Positions 1 through 14,569 of a stretch of 64,000 nt of DNA are shown one piece after another (position 1 is the stretch's first letter; each line of letters begins with the position of its first letter). The stretch is taken from assembly GCF_041260155.1 (NCBI RefSeq), contig NC_091932.1, positions 12,519,441 to 12,583,440 on the forward strand, written 5' to 3'. Under the pieces are notes generated by a model. It made no database searches, was not told the origin of the DNA, and saw only the letters and a program-made list of their open reading frames with translations. The translations under genes were made by a program, and so were the position numbers. Origin of the DNA: Ptychodera flava (Eukaryota > Hemichordata > Enteropneusta > Ptychoderidae).

Positions 1-746
1 GCTTACTCCTATATTTACATTACCTATTTACATAGTTTTTCTCTCTTTTTGTACATGGAAATTGTAAACAAGTAAATCAATTGGCTGTCAAGCAAGAACT
101 GAAAATTAAATGCTCAACCTTTCATATAAATCACGGGAGAATCTTTGAAAGATTAGGGATGTGTGTCAGTGCAAATGGTATTTGGTGTTTATTCAGAAGG
201 TAACTAAACACTAGAGTTTCACACAAAGAATGTAAAATGTAGTTTCTTATGTACATGTAAAAATGGGGTTTGCAGACATCTGTAAAGAAAAGAATCGCAG
301 CAGTATGTGTAGCTTTGATACCTGTGTTGATTTGACAGCCAGGGTTAATGACCGGACAAACTCCGATGCGAAGTCCGTACCATGCTGATACAGGCTTTGC
401 ACACAACTCCTCATGTGAAGGCATTTGACTTGTTTATTTATAAATCTGTTTGTTTCAGCAGCTCATGGAGCAAACAGCAAACACTGCTCAGCCGATGCAC
501 AGAGGGCAGCATCCGTCCTAGTTGTAACTGTCACTTGTTCTTTAAGTACGGTCATGACAATTACCTGGCTCCTACATACATTTGCATTTCTGGGTCAACT
601 ACTGTGGACAGTATGTACATGTAAGTACCTGGGTTTCCCAGACTGAGAAGACATTTGTAATCAGTACAACACACTCATTCTTGTGACTGTTTAACGTGTT
701 CATAACAACTGTACTTTCACCACAGTGAATGAAACATTTCTTGTGA

Positions 747-1042
747 GGTATTATGTGCCTCAGGGATACATGATATTTGGACTCTAAAACTTTCACAATA
801 TTCTTTTGACCACTTGTGGGCATTTATTTTGAAGCTTATGGAGTTAAATAAAGTTTTGACCAGCTTAGTGTTGTGAAAATTTGGAATTTTATTCCCCCGT
901 CGAGATAATATAGGGATGGCGGCCATCTTGAATTTCAAATATCACTCGGTACATATTGGGAAACTTGTTTTGATAGAGCATGACCGAAAGTTTACTTTAG
1001 GAAATTTGTGCAAAAGTTTAAGAATTAAATTTCGTTACTACC
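747..1042 (-). mobile_element. Old copy J of the TTAA MITE family
   Basis: This diverged copy lies in the same orientation as the copies at 28.4, 55.7 and 56.1 kb. Its left end, GGTATTATGTGCCTC, matches the family terminus, and its right end reads TACTACC followed by TTAA (1043-1046). The conserved core ATGGCGGCCAT is present near 916. The left TTAA is lost. An AATAAA at about 846 lies inside the copy and should not be read as a gene's poly(A) signal. Confidence 0.6.
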
Positions 1043-3678
1043 TTAACCTGCATGCATCTTGCAAGTCCACAAACAGTTTCTCTGATGAAAAGAAATTGTA
1101 CTCAACTACATGCATCTTGTGTCTTGGTCATATTTGCAGCACAAAACTGACTGATTTATGGAAAGAACAAAGAAAACATAAGAAAAAATATTCTTGAAGA
1201 GAGTGTAAAATAATCTATAAGTTGGAAAATACATCAACAACATTTTTCCTTAGATTTTACATGTATTTTTATGATTCAGTATATGTACCATCAAGGACAG
1301 AGTTACAATGTATAAGAGATTTGTACGCCGGTTATATATGAGGCAAACACATTGATAAGAGCAAGACTGGAAAGCGATCAGATAAGCATTACGAAGACTT
1401 GAAATCCTGCCTTCAATATGACACTTTGGATTCAAGACGTGCATTTCCAGGCTCTTCACAGATCAAGAAACACAGAGAATGGAAAAACACATCTGTCTGC
1501 GTGATGACAACTATGAATTATCTGGTGTTCCAGATGCAGCATCTATCCAGCCAGTTCATTAACTTGCAAGATAATTTATGGTGTCTTTATACGTAGTTAT
1601 TCAGCTAGCTTGCTTAACTTAGAATGTAATTATATATACTGCGACACTGTAATTACATACATTGCGTTCTCTCTGGTTCCAAATTTGTGTTGGAGGCAGC
1701 AAACAATGGGTGTGTTTTTCTGTTTTATGATACTGACTCGCACAGACCCACACTCAGAACCACCCTGTACAGAATCTACACCTGACACACTGAAAAACCG
1801 ACTAGCTACTTCTGACAGTAATTCAACACGCAGGGTTCCACAGCCTTATATACATTACATAGTGCTCTCACAATTTTCATCCCACATGTAATCTATGCAT
1901 ACCTGAAGATAAGAGATGACTTTCACAGCAAATCCTGACAGCACTGTAGATACACATGCATTTGAATACCAGACCACTAAAAGTACTCACGGCTTATTGG
2001 CAATATCTGTTTCACCAAAGTACACATGAATTGACCCCTGGTGGCTATATCTGTGGTGGAGGTTACATGTAAGTTTTCCACCACACATCACAGTTGCTTG
2101 TGGTTTGCTACACAGTGAATGCACATTTGAAAGTAGTGCTGCTTGGCTATCTCCTGTCAGTGCACTACTTGTGGGAACATTTGAATTCGGATATGTTGAT
2201 TGAGCCAGTGAGTGTACAATAGCTGTGGTTAGTGAGGGTGCATTGATAGAACGGGTCCCCTCAGAAATTGTACCCCAAAATGCACAGATCTCAGTGATGC
2301 AAACAAGACAGACAGCATGTACAGATTTACAGGTGTAGTGTGAACCATAGATGCTGGTTTATTGAATACATATTCTTGTGCCTTTTAGTGAGGGAAATCC
2401 GTCTACCAACTAAACGATACCTGTGTATTGTGGCCATTTTGTTTCCATACTTCCAATCTTCCTAATGCATACAGCAACGTTCGAACAACAAGCAACTGTA
2501 CTATAAATGTCCATCGTATATACCCCCGGTAGTATAGTATTTATACACCCCAACACATAGAAGTAACTTTATTACAAATTTAAATATGCAATATTGTAAA
2601 TTATTTCACAATAGTTCATTTTGCATTCAAAATGGAAAATAAATTCAAATAAAGCCATAACAAGAGAAAGGTTTTGTTTTTCATCTTCACCATATTAATT
2701 AGATCTGGCAAAAAACAACCTTGTTCTCCACATTCACTCAAAAATTTAAATGTTAAAATGGTACTGCACTACACAACCAGCAGAAAATGTCTGTATCTGA
2801 AGAATCATATTATTAATTGAACACACTATACAGTTCTGAACTGATAATTTACCATCATCAGTTCACCTTGCACTTCAACATTCCTATTTTTGTTATCTCT
2901 GAGTTAGTAGTGGGATCTTGTTAACTAACAAACACACAAATGCAGGAGATAATTGCAACTCAACAATTTTTGTCAGACAACTATCAAATCTAAAACAAAA
3001 CTTTTTGTGGGGGCCTTATGAATGTTTGGCAAGATTTAGAATACAATTGTGTACAATGTGCTAAAAAACTACAGTTATTATTGGGGGCATGGTAAATTTG
3101 GTAGCACTTTATGACCAAAGACACAAAGCTTTTACAGGGGAGAGGAAAACACTTCTGGTGGAGGTTTGACAAAAATGTAGGGTTAGGGTTTATCGCAAAG
3201 TTCATGTACAGCCGAGTAATATCTCCATGTTTACCAAAATTCTCCAAAGTATAGGGTTAGTGTTTCAAGTGAAGTACATCTCTATAGCACGTCTCCTTTG
3301 TCTTGAAAAAATGTGACCGACTAAAAGTGAGATATCATTAAGGTATTCCCTGCTGTGATAAGAAACTGCTTTTGCAAAGTCTGTTCATTGTTTCTGTGAG
3401 GCAGGATTTGCCAAAACCTTGACTCCTTCTTTCTGTTCAGTCTGAGAGGAGAGTCCACAGATGGCCGACTCCTTGTGTCACTGATTATGTAATTCAAGCG
3501 ACCAATACTCTGCAATTCCTGATTCTACAAAGGGTACTGTATTTTGAGATGTATTTCTTGTTAACTCTTTTGATGATATATGAATGAACTGTTGGTACAG
3601 CAAACTCTCTGTAGCTTATATATTTCAAGAAATCCAAAGTCCTTAAAAGACTCAACAACATGTCACACATCTCCATAC

Positions 3679-3924
3679 GGCACACAGTCCATGTAGCCGA
3701 CAATTAGATGCAAATAATATGCAGTTAAGGTCTCCTCAACTAACTTTCAGCTGGTTGTTCACTTTCTACTATTTTTATAGTATTTTATACAAAGGCACAG
3801 ACTTATTCTACCTGCAACTTAAAACTGATAGTGATTTTGTAGCTCATTCTTTACCATTTTTCATAGTTTTCGGTAGCCGGTAACAGACACTTCGTGTTCG
3901 TGTCGGCTACATGGACGATCTGCC
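3679..3924 (+). mobile_element. hAT-like MITE, copy 1 (246 bp)
   Basis: The element has terminal inverted repeats of about 24 bp. The left end begins GGCACACAGTCCATGTAGCC, and the right end, read in reverse complement, begins GGCAGATCGTCCATGTAGCC. It is flanked by a perfect 8-bp direct repeat CTCCATAC (3671-3678 and 3925-3932), the duplication length typical of hAT transposons. It has no coding capacity and contains an octamer-like ATGCAAAT. By eye it differs at only two positions from the inverted copy at 9384-9629, so both moved recently. Confidence 0.85.
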
Positions 3925-4514
3925 CTCCATACGGTAGTGTAGACCTATACTTTGTACAGATCATGTGCATTATGACCAAAGGTAACTTTTCTCTAGTACA
4001 TGTGTATCTTGGAGAGCGTAATCTACTAGACAGGAAGATGTCATTCTATTAGACAGGAAGATGTCATGAAAATCCCATGCTATTTGCTATTGAAACATTC
4101 AATGAAAACACATGTACATTTTATCTGCAATGTAGTAGACAGCAGCTATATTCATATGTATATTGGGTATCGTTTGCAATTTACGGTCATAATTACGGGA
4201 AACACTTGTCATCAATTATCATTGGTGAAATTTAGGTCATTCTCACAATTGACCTATATCACTTCCCTTCTGTTCTGTCTTCTCTTTTTCAAAACTAAAA
4301 AATATCAAAATGACTGATGAATCCAACACTAGAATTCTTCCTATTTTTTTGTAACAGTAACAACAGACATGGAGTGGATGTGTGGTCAGTGAGAAGTGAT
4401 TTGCATATAAATTCAAATCACCACCTGGCTGTGATCAAATCAGGATGCAACAATACCGTGTTCTGCTGACCAATAGGATTCCTCCCTGAGGAAGAAACTT
4501 TCATGCCTGATAGC

Positions 4515-4588
4515 GAGTAGCCTGGAATCTTATTCGTCCGCTTGCCTCCGTACCTCTGACTACGGAGGCAAGCGGACGAATAGGATTC
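4515..4588. repeat. 74-bp hairpin insertion with 13-bp flanking direct repeats
   Basis: Two arms of about 30 bp (4523-4552 and 4561-4590) are inverted complements with one or two mismatches around an 8-base loop CCTCTGAC. The block is bracketed by the direct repeat CATGCCTGATAGC at 4502-4514 and 4589-4601, so it looks like an insertion with a target duplication. The arms are much more GC-rich than the surrounding DNA. Confidence 0.7.
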
Positions 4589-7500
4589 CATGCCTGATAG
4601 CTAGCACTATGATCTATAAAATGACTCAAAGAAATTTGGAAAACTCTCCTACATGTCTCATGTTACGAGAAATCCTGTTGGTTGTACGGTATAAGACATA
4701 TTAGCATGGAAAAAGCTGACCATGGGTAAAACAGCTTTTATATTTGTTTCAGTATAAGTGATGGTAACATCTGCATACGATCTCAATGTGATTTTGTCAG
4801 ATGCTCTTAATGTACACTGGTTTCTTGTTGCCAAATTCATGGATAATTGCGAACCACTTTGGATGATACAGGGTAATATCCGCCTTAATAAATCAGGCAA
4901 GAAGTATTTTCCTCTTTGCTGTGATGTTTCAATTTAGATAAAACACGCTTTTTATTGAAGCTATTTTACTGCGTGTTCACTACTAAACCATGTGAACATT
5001 TGCATTTCGTATCGACAAAATATGTGCTTCGGTGACTGTACATTCACCTCTATCATACAGGGTACCCAGCAATTTATGAAGATGAATTTCTCTCTCCAGC
5101 CACTGATCAGCTGCAGATCGTAAAGGGGGTAGGATCAAGTCAAAGGTCTGTCACTCTAAATAGTAAAAGACATCCAGAACACAATGACCCTATTGAAGTA
5201 TTGTGCCACACTTTGTTACAGACACTGTTTTTCATCCCGGCGACAGGATAGGGGACAGGAAATAACTGAAGGAGTTCACGCATAATAAGTATCTGGGTGG
5301 AAGTTTCTTTCAAAAGAATTAGCCACCAGAAGACATATATTACGTTTGTCTAAGAAAAGAAATTACGCCTTCTGGTGTGGTCTTTTCAGAAAGAGATAGT
5401 CAACACTGTCTGTAAATTGCAATGTAGACGGTTATTTTCAAAGCAAACCAGCAACCGCGAGGTACTGTGACGGCTTGTTTCAATATTCTACATGTAGTTG
5501 GTTTATTAATAGGAGATGTGTTCAAATATTTTATCCACATGGTGAAAGTATTGATGACAGTGATGTTGGTCCAAGAAACATTTGTCCTATAGCTGCTGGT
5601 TACAGCTTGCGTACCACTTAAAAAGGCACCACTGTAAGATACTGTATCTGTGATATACGTGTTGCGTAGCGTGCACATTCATATGTAGCAGTCTTGGAGC
5701 ATGGTTAAACCAACGTTCAAAGTCATCATTGAAATTTTAGTTTACCATATAAATCACAGGCCTGTAATAATTAAACCTTTGGTTTGAGAAGTGCAATTGA
5801 GAAACGTTCAAAATTCAGTTTAACTAGTAAGAAATAATAAATGCTCCTGAAAGAAAAGTAAATGGACATGTAATTGACTGCTTGATTATTGAAGTGAAGT
5901 ATTCATTTAATTAATGCGAATATTTCAAAAAACATCACATTGATATTTGTGGAAACAACAACAATTTAAAGGTCTCTACCTAAAAGTTTTGCGTGTTTCG
6001 CTCGGCGATCATCAGATGAATAATCAAGTTGTACGTTAAATGAATTTACACAGCTCACAGCCTCAGCTGAGGCTTTTATCAATACTATTTCAGTTGTAAT
6101 GCTCAACACTTTTGAATCAAGCACTTTCCTTCCCTGAAATGGCACTTGAACCTTATGTGTATGTCACTCTGCAACTGCTTGCCAGAATGTCTTCCTTATG
6201 TCTATTCTCAAGGTCTCTTCTTGTACACATCCTGATCAATGGGTCTGGGTCTGACTACCTCATTTCAAACCTTTTAAACTCAGAATGGATGCTGCAGCAG
6301 AGTATTTGTAACGTACTTTAGGGTTCAGAAAGGGCCATTGAGAAAGGAGTGGACGGGTGTAAGTTCTAAACAATACTGACCACAGTGGCAATTTGCCGTT
6401 GTTTTCCTCAAATACATGTACTGCATTCAGAACAACTTGGACAAGTCTCCGCATAGTGTTGGCAATCAAATGCATACCTTTCCACAGTCCCTGTGCGACA
6501 GTCCCTGCAGGGGAAGGGTAGAACTTCACTACGTCCTGTACTTTATACACACTGTATGTGTGCTCTGCAGTGTTCTTCAGCTTGGAAAAACTGAGGAACT
6601 GCCAATTTACATCAAAATGTGCAAGTTGTGAAGAAAGTATTCCAGCATACATGTACATGTGACCAGCAAAACAACATACATGTAAGATTTTGTGCGTATT
6701 ATCTCACGGTCACATTGTGATGAAATTCTACATTTTTTCTCTGGAAATGAAGCAAAGAAATAACAAGGCTACTTTTTACTGGTTCCTCTTCCTTGTAAGA
6801 CTGTGACATTTCAGTTTCATCCTTTGTAACACGGATTCACACGATACATTTAATCACTCTATATAAAAGGTCAATCCAGGCTTCCAATGCTGGCACAAGG
6901 TGTCACATCCAGGTATGCAAACATCTCCAGCCCTGTTAATCATGTGTCCATCTTTTAAGACTGCAGTATGACTTCAGCTTGAAATTTGAATAATCGATGC
7001 AGCGGGGGGGGGGGTTCTGAGAGCCATGGTTTGTCAGCTTGAATAAGCAATGGAAGATGCTGTCAGTTAGTATAGAATTTTGGGTGAATTCCAATGTAAA
7101 TAGTGATTCAAATTTTTACATTTCGCCAACTATGAAAGCTTGAACCCAATCAGTGTCACTGATGTTTGCGCACCTGATACAATGTGATTTCCTGACTGAC
7201 AATGTGCCTTTTCGGCCAAAACAGAAAGGTTTTAGTTCACATCTTCGAATATGTGTCGATCTACATGATCAGCTATCTACATGTAGTTCAGCTGTATCAG
7301 CCATTTCTTCAGTGTTCATTTATAAAACTCAATGTTTAAAAATTTGCGGAGTGTTGCAAATGGTAGAAAACGTCGGTAGTATAATGAGATTGTAAACAGT
7401 ACATGCATAGAACAGTTCTCTGCAGTGAAGTTATCGAGCCATCTTGCTGCATGTCACATTTACCGATGTATGTACATATTCCTGTTTTGTAGTTGTTGCA

Positions 7501-9383
7501 GTACAGTGCATGTACAGTAGTGGGATCTCGTCAACTCATAAAACAAATGAACGCCACATTGTTGCATCACTTTGGTACGAGTCTGAGGATGAGAAATGAA
7601 AGTATTCTGGGAGGTCAGAAAGACTACAAATAACCCTCCAACTACCGACACATTGAAGCAAACTCGCACATTATTGTTTTAATTACATTGACAAATATCA
7701 CAATAAGTACACAATAAGTACACATGATGATAGAGGGGTTACATTAGATTCATTTAAATCCAATTAAATTAAACCTCGCTACATTGAAAACCCACTTGAA
7801 TACACTCATTTGAACTTTGACCCACTGCATCAATCTCTCTGTACAGGGGGTGTCACCCTAAATGGAAGATTGAAAGTTCTGACAAATGTGCCGTGCTTGA
7901 AGGAAGAAATCATTTCCTTCAGTCAGAATGAAATACTGCAGTGATTTCACCTAAGTACATATCCGGAGGAACTAGGGTCAGAGGTCACTCATAGGAACCA
8001 CTGCAAACCATTATTTTCTGCAAATCCCTAAAACAAAGTACATATTACATAATTCTTCAAGGAAAGACATGTCCAGGAAGTTGGAACATCATTAACTATG
8101 TCGCCGAAGGAAGGAAACATCATTTTTCAGTCACGACGCGCTCCCCCAGTTTCATAACCCATTCACTGCAGTATTTGTACAAAAGAAAAATGCCTACCCA
8201 GTCATGACGACAACTGTGATAGTACCATAGTAATACATTTTTTTCCTATACTGACAATTGTACTTTACAATTACATGTTTCCCCAGTCACGACAACGAGT
8301 ACTGGTTACACAGCAGTTTTCCTTTCAGGTTTGTCACAGCTACAATAACACAACAGACAACTGCCAGATTGTAATTTGTAAATAATGCCAGAAAAAAAAC
8401 CAAGCGAACCAAGGATAACATTCATTTGCATATACCTGGTCTGCTGATACATTTGGGCTATGGAAAACATGTATATGTATCGTACATCCATGGTATTTTC
8501 CGTGATCTTTGCCAGGTAATACTTCCATAACACAATGTAATCACTGCGTTAATGATTTTCGCTTCTTTTGTCTGAATAAATGATCAGAAATTGTAGGTTT
8601 GCACTCTGGTATTTTTCGTGAAAAAAAAAGATGTGTATCACAGAAACATAAAAGATGTCACAGATACATGCATGGCTTTCTTGGAATTCAACCGTCTTAA
8701 AAGGTTCAAAGTGACTCAGTGTTCTCCAAAGCTTGGAAAAACCATGGAGGTAGGAAAAACTAAGGGGCGGCCGATTTACATAACAATGTACAATTTGCAT
8801 ATTCTGTTGTTGTGAAAATGGAGTCTTTAGTACAGTTATTAACATGTGCATAAATTGCTCCAAAAACAAAAGGATGGCCCACTCCTGAAAAGTCCCTTGT
8901 TGAGAACCCTGTGACTACAAATTTGGCAAGAAAAACTTACTTTTCTTAACTGTAGGGGTGGGTCACTACTGTGTTCGAGATCATTTGGGATTATGTTGGG
9001 TTGAATTAGCTTGAACGAGCATAGCAAAGATGTCATTATTTGTTGCACGCCCCCCCCCCTCCTTCCCATCCACCCCTCCCAAGCCAAGTCCCACAGAAAA
9101 TGTTGAACTTAAATATGCATGTAAGAGTCTAAGCTCTTTGTTAAACATTGTTGTCAGGGACTACAAAGAAAAGCTTAAATCAACATTAATGATTTGTCAA
9201 TTTTTAAAACACCATTAGGTGTATTCATAGGCTGCATGACTCATGCTTCCCCCCCCCCAACCCCTAAAGTCATTAACTCTAGCTGAGAGCGTAATTACAG
9301 GGTTATAGCGCCAGTCCAAGTCAGTACCAGCTACTGTAAAGCTTAGCATCCTACTCTTCCTGCCCACCTAGTTTACATGTTTG

Positions 9384-9629
9384 GGCAGATCGTCCATGTA
9401 GCCGACACGAACACGAAGTGTCTGTTACCGGCTACCGAAAACTATGAAAAATGGTAAAGAATGAGCTACAAAATCACTATCAGTTTTAAGTTGCAGGTAG
9501 AATAAGTCTGTGCCTTTGTATAAAATACTATAAAAATAGTAGAAAGTGAACAACCAGCTGAAAGTTAGTTGAGGAGACCTTAACTGCATATCATTTGCAT
9601 CTCATTGTCGGCTACATGGACTGTGTGCC
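9384..9629 (-). mobile_element. hAT-like MITE, copy 2 (246 bp, inverted)
   Basis: This is the reverse-oriented partner of the copy at 3679-3924. It has the same length and the same termini, with only two base differences seen by eye. It is flanked by its own perfect 8-bp direct repeat CATGTTTG (9376-9383 and 9630-9637), which differs from that of copy 1. The two copies are therefore independent insertions rather than one duplicated segment. Confidence 0.85.
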
Positions 9630-12600
9630 CATGTTTGAGCCAGCTCCCACACATTTAGTATTTCCTGGACAAATTTCCCTTGAAATATAACCAGCAGTAA
9701 AATGTTGTATACATGTATGAATGTTTGGTACCTGTAATGGCTATGTGTAGACTTAAGAAAGGCACCACATAGAAAATGCTGTGTTTATCTCATGTTTTTG
9801 TAAGTTTCAAGATGACAGATGCTGCATAAACAAGTAACTGTACACCATGAAACAAGTCTTTACCTGGGCTATTTACTGAAGACCTTTTCAGGCCAAATCC
9901 AGCAGTTTATTTTTCTTGGTAACCATGGGTACCCTGCTACACAAATGAAGGAAGATTATCTGAAATTCACAATGTTTTCTCGCTGGGATTCAAGAAAAGG
10001 AACAGAATACACTTCAACTTATCTTGTCGTTTTGTGCAATGAGAGAAATACATAAAGACCTTATTCTGTCAAGCCTATTTTGTGGCCTTGCTTGACCTCG
10101 TTGTACTATCATAACATGTAAAATGTACCAAGAGATCAGGGGAAAACACATTATGGCGTTGTCTCCAGAGCGCTGAAAATAGTTCCCGTCGTGGATCAAT
10201 GTAAAGTTAATAATTTGCTGAACATGTTGTAGGTGGAACTCATGAGTGGGCACAACACACCTACACATACAAGGCTATTCAATGGTAGTTAAGGGGTATC
10301 CCATTACGACAAAGTCAACACTAAAAATATGAAAATAATTGCTCGCTAAGAAGATAGACAAACATGTTTGTGTTAGAAGAGTACAATGTAACATGGAAAC
10401 TCTTGAGCACGCTGACCGGAGAGCATGGGTCACCAGATACTTCTCTTTATCCCGCCACAGAAGCAGAAAATGCGGCCATACACGTCTGATTCAACTAGGG
10501 AGCGTGTGGCAGGAAAAGTCATTTGTAATGGTGCGTCATACAAAGTCCTGCCAAAACTTTCCACAACTTTGAGTTACACTTTGTGCTATCTATGGATCAA
10601 CTTGGCAGTGGCCACTGTGGATTGGACCACTTTGTTACACCTGGCTAATCTTTACTTTACAAATTGTTCAACCGAGGGAGGTGTTTTACAATGTTTTAGG
10701 ATACTGCAAAACGATAACCTTTTGCCACTTACTAGTGGTTCATTTCACAAACGTGGAAATTTTACTGGCAATGGGAAATTTGAAATGACCGGATTGAAGG
10801 CAGATTAAGTTTTATCTCAGCTCATCTAGAACGTAAATTGGTCTGGTTCAACGTCTTCAGGTGGTAAAATTTGCAAATTTCCAACAAATATCTCTCATCT
10901 CAGTCAAGATCAGAAGTCTGTTGGGAGTTGTGTTTCAGCACCCTGATGTGATTGGTAATTTTTTCTATTCTGATGGAATGGCATTGATGATTTATGTGTT
11001 ACGGACTCATGACACGTTTTGAATTATTGAAACGCTGCACAACTTCCATGCTTGTAGTCAGCAGTGACAACAGGTCGCAACACAATCTTTCTCCATGACA
11101 ATTTTCATCTCAGGAGTGTTCTGAACAATGGCAATCCTTCGACTAATTTATGTGATATTTGGAGGGAGAATTTATTAAAAGTAATGATGCCGTCGTGTTG
11201 CTTATTAATCTACATCAAGCTGCCCAAGAGGGTTGTAATTAGCTTTACAACTGGAGTTCTGATTGGCCATTTATAAAACAAGTCTATAAGGGATTGATTA
11301 CTGCCATCATATACGTTGAAGGGAAACACACATACATTGTTCACACACTGCTATTTTCACCAGTACAGTATACATGTAGCACCATGGTTTGGCCCAAACT
11401 ATGTGATATGGACCCTTTTCACTGAATAATGGGGGGGGCAGGCTGACGCTGAACAGCAGGGGGGAAAGGACTGGCTGTGGTGTGAGACACAGAAGGAAAA
11501 GACTCTTTCTACACTGAGAATTGCCTTACTGATTCCCTCTCTGGCCTTGTTTGTTCCAGTAGCCATTACTTTCTTCAAATTGTGTAAATTATCTAATAAA
11601 ATTTCCTCCTTTCAGACAAAACATTCACCGATGTACAAACCGCCACGCCTGAGAACAAACTTGTTTATCTAGACTTTCACAGTTTCTCATAATTCAGCCT
11701 TGAATACTCCAGTCCATGCGGTTTTGGCAGAAAACATCTCAATGCCTTCTTGACTGCTATTCTTCCATGGCCTTCCTTGACAATATAATAGATTCCCAGA
11801 CCTTACTATTAAGATGACTGAAAATCTGTTCAGCCTTCAATACAAAATGACTTGCCCTCAAAATGAGAAAAGAAATCCAAAAGTAAAAAGAGAAATACCT
11901 TACTGCATTTTTCTGTATGGCAACAGCTTACCTAGCAACCAAGTAACTATGTTGGTCGCCAAAACATTTTGAGGTTCATCATTATTTGTACATTTGAGGT
12001 TGAGGCGCTGTCAAAAATTCCCTCATTGTTGCTGTTTCCAGAAATGTTTTTAATCAGCATTTGAGTGTACAGTGGTGCTTTTGTCCTCGCATCTATTATC
12101 TGATACTTTTTTCTAATTCTTTGTAATTTCAGCAGGTTTCTCAAAAATAAATCCAAAAAATATCATATTTTATCACATATCAAGAACAGTGCCTTGGACC
12201 TACATTTGTATTTACGGTAAAGGGTCTTCACAAGGATGTACATAAGAAGGTTTATCAGACAGCAAATTTTTACACTCCCGTGGTTAGGAGTCAGATTTGT
12301 CACTTGTTTGAAAAGGCAATCTAACTAAAAACTCTGACCACTATTATTATTAGACTCTGAGAGAAGCAGAGTTGGATGTGAAAAGTTCATTTTCCCAGGC
12401 TTTTACATAAATGTCAGTAAAAAAGATACCCAATTTTTGATGCGAGAGCTCTGCGGAGAAAAGAACTTCCCCTTTCATGGTCGCTTGAAAAGACTCATTA
12501 CTTCACCGAGAATGGCACAATCTCCTGAATGAACTCTGAAAGTACTTGGCAAGCTACAAAATGCTTTGTTTTTTACTGAGTTTTACTATCTAAAGGAAAC

Positions 12601-14569
12601 AGCTTCTCCATTTCATCTTTGGATGGAGGCATTTTGCTGAAAAGATACTTCACTTTCTGGGATGTTTTCGATGATCCCTGTTTGGAGCAGTGACACGCTG
12701 ATGACATCAATCATCTGCAGCTCTTTCGCTTCCTTCAGTTGATTCACAAAATATACATTGACACGCGGTAAAGCAGCTCAACTAGCTTGGGTCTTTTTGT
12801 GTTGGGGTCGGTGCAAAATTTGCCGAAATACACGAGCAATTTTAACAGGAAATTAACATTTTGCAGTGAAAAATTTGGTTAATGAGTCATTACCTCTGTG
12901 GAAACCAGAAATAATTGCATAAAATGACTTCTTTCAGATGAGCTTAACTCATTATAACATTGTTTCATTCTTCTAAGTAATGGCATCAAAATGCTTCCGC
13001 ATTGTGAACACGTGTTTGTCAAATTACAATCTCAAAATTTTACTACCACTTGCCATTACCATCGTATTAATTAAGATTTACATTTGAAGACATTATGCAT
13101 TCCTTATAAGATTACACAGACATAAAATTACTATGAACTATGGACAATGACTTGGAAACCGCGAAGGCTGTAGCATATCAAAAGATAGCCCTCTTTAAAA
13201 AAAAACGATCGATAGAATTTCCTATTTGTCCCCGTTGATTTAATTTATAGCTTCACTTTCTGTACCACAATGATATTTTCTAGGATTAAAAACAGCCCAA
13301 ATGTGAATGATCGAGATTGACTGGTATTTGTATGCAAATTATTTCAATTAACTCACCTTTGCTTGAGTTCGTCCTAATTAAAACTCGATCTGTGTAAAGG
13401 TAGCATTAAATACCAATTTGAAACCCATTGGGCAATTTGGACTGAACCATTATACATATGCGGGGGTTGACAGACACGCAAATCCCTCAAACACTGAGGG
13501 CTCTTGTCTTTTTCTTTTTAACTTGACAACCAGCCAAATATCTCTCTTCAATTACCTTTGCGACTTGGCTTTTGTTATCTATTTAACCGCAATTTCCAAC
13601 TGTATTGAGGGAAAGAATATAACTTAGAAACCCCCCCCCCCTTTGAGAAAAAACCTGAAACGGGGCAAAAACATTCCAAAAATGCTTAGATGTAGCAGGG
13701 CTCTCCTCAGTGTTTGTGTTAGACTGTCCGACTGTTATTTTGACTTGTTCTCCAGAGCATAAACTTAGCACTGCAAAGTTTCAAGTTTCTGCGGAGTGAA
13801 AACGTTGAGTTTATCCTCTGTACGATATGGTTCAGTGAATTGCATGTGGCAAGAAATCTATCCATCAACGGAGCATGGCAGCTTTACATTTCACATTTGA
13901 CTGACGTGAAATTTTTGCACTGGACTAGTGCTATTGCATGGTGGTACACAGCTTTCATGAGGACATTATCACTGTGAGAGACAATCACATCTACTCATTG
14001 CATTCAAAGTCAAAACTTCACAAGGTCTCATTCTCCAAAACATTTTGCTATACCATCATAACCACAGTTATGTTTGTTAAATCACAGATGACCTTTGGGT
14101 ACCCAAACAACTTAGGTATGACATGTTTGTATTGGATAAGCCAAAAGCAAATGTTTTGTCTAATTACATGTAAGGAGGATGTGGGTTTTATAGGTGCTAC
14201 CTCAGGTCTTTGTGTCTGCACTCTGTTACATAATCAAAGCCGGAAAGCTGCCTGAAATTCTATTAGGGACGGAGTTTCATTGCACTGCAGCTCTATGCAT
14301 GGCTTGAACCATTCTATTTTTCTGATAACTGAGCCTGTCCTTTGATATAATGATCACCCAGTCTTTCAAAAGACACTCAAGATATTGTGGTATAATTGAA
14401 ACCCTACAGATGCTGAGTTCAGTCCACTTGAACACAAGGAAGTCACGCCCCATGGGGTTGCATTGTTCTGGTATGAATCAAATTTGGGAAACAAGACAAA
14501 AATTGAAGAGATTCTTGGTTACATGTAGCTGGAGCAAAAGAGGTCACTCTGCCTGTGTTTCAACTGTAA

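Noticed and set aside
459..640. Possible plus-strand exon after a TTTGTTTCAG acceptor with a GTAAGTAC donor near 631, and an AATAAA downstream
   Set aside because: No frame encodes a recognisable domain, frames conflict, and the AATAAA at ~846 lies inside a TTAA MITE copy.
6260..6658. 132-codon minus-strand frame
   Set aside because: No domain. Weak similarity to the DNA around 8600-8830 (AGCTTGGAAAAAC and GATTTACAT) suggests an old repeat rather than a gene.
8277..8293. GTTTCCCCAGTCACGAC, one base from the M13 forward primer site, suggesting vector contamination
   Set aside because: CAGTCACGAC and variants recur locally (near 8129 and 8198), no polylinker or lacZ sequence follows, and the match is imperfect. 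A local short repeat is the simpler reading.
10425..10808. 127-codon plus-strand frame
   Set aside because: No recognisable family, no splice sites or promoter, and composition like the flanking DNA. Probably chance.
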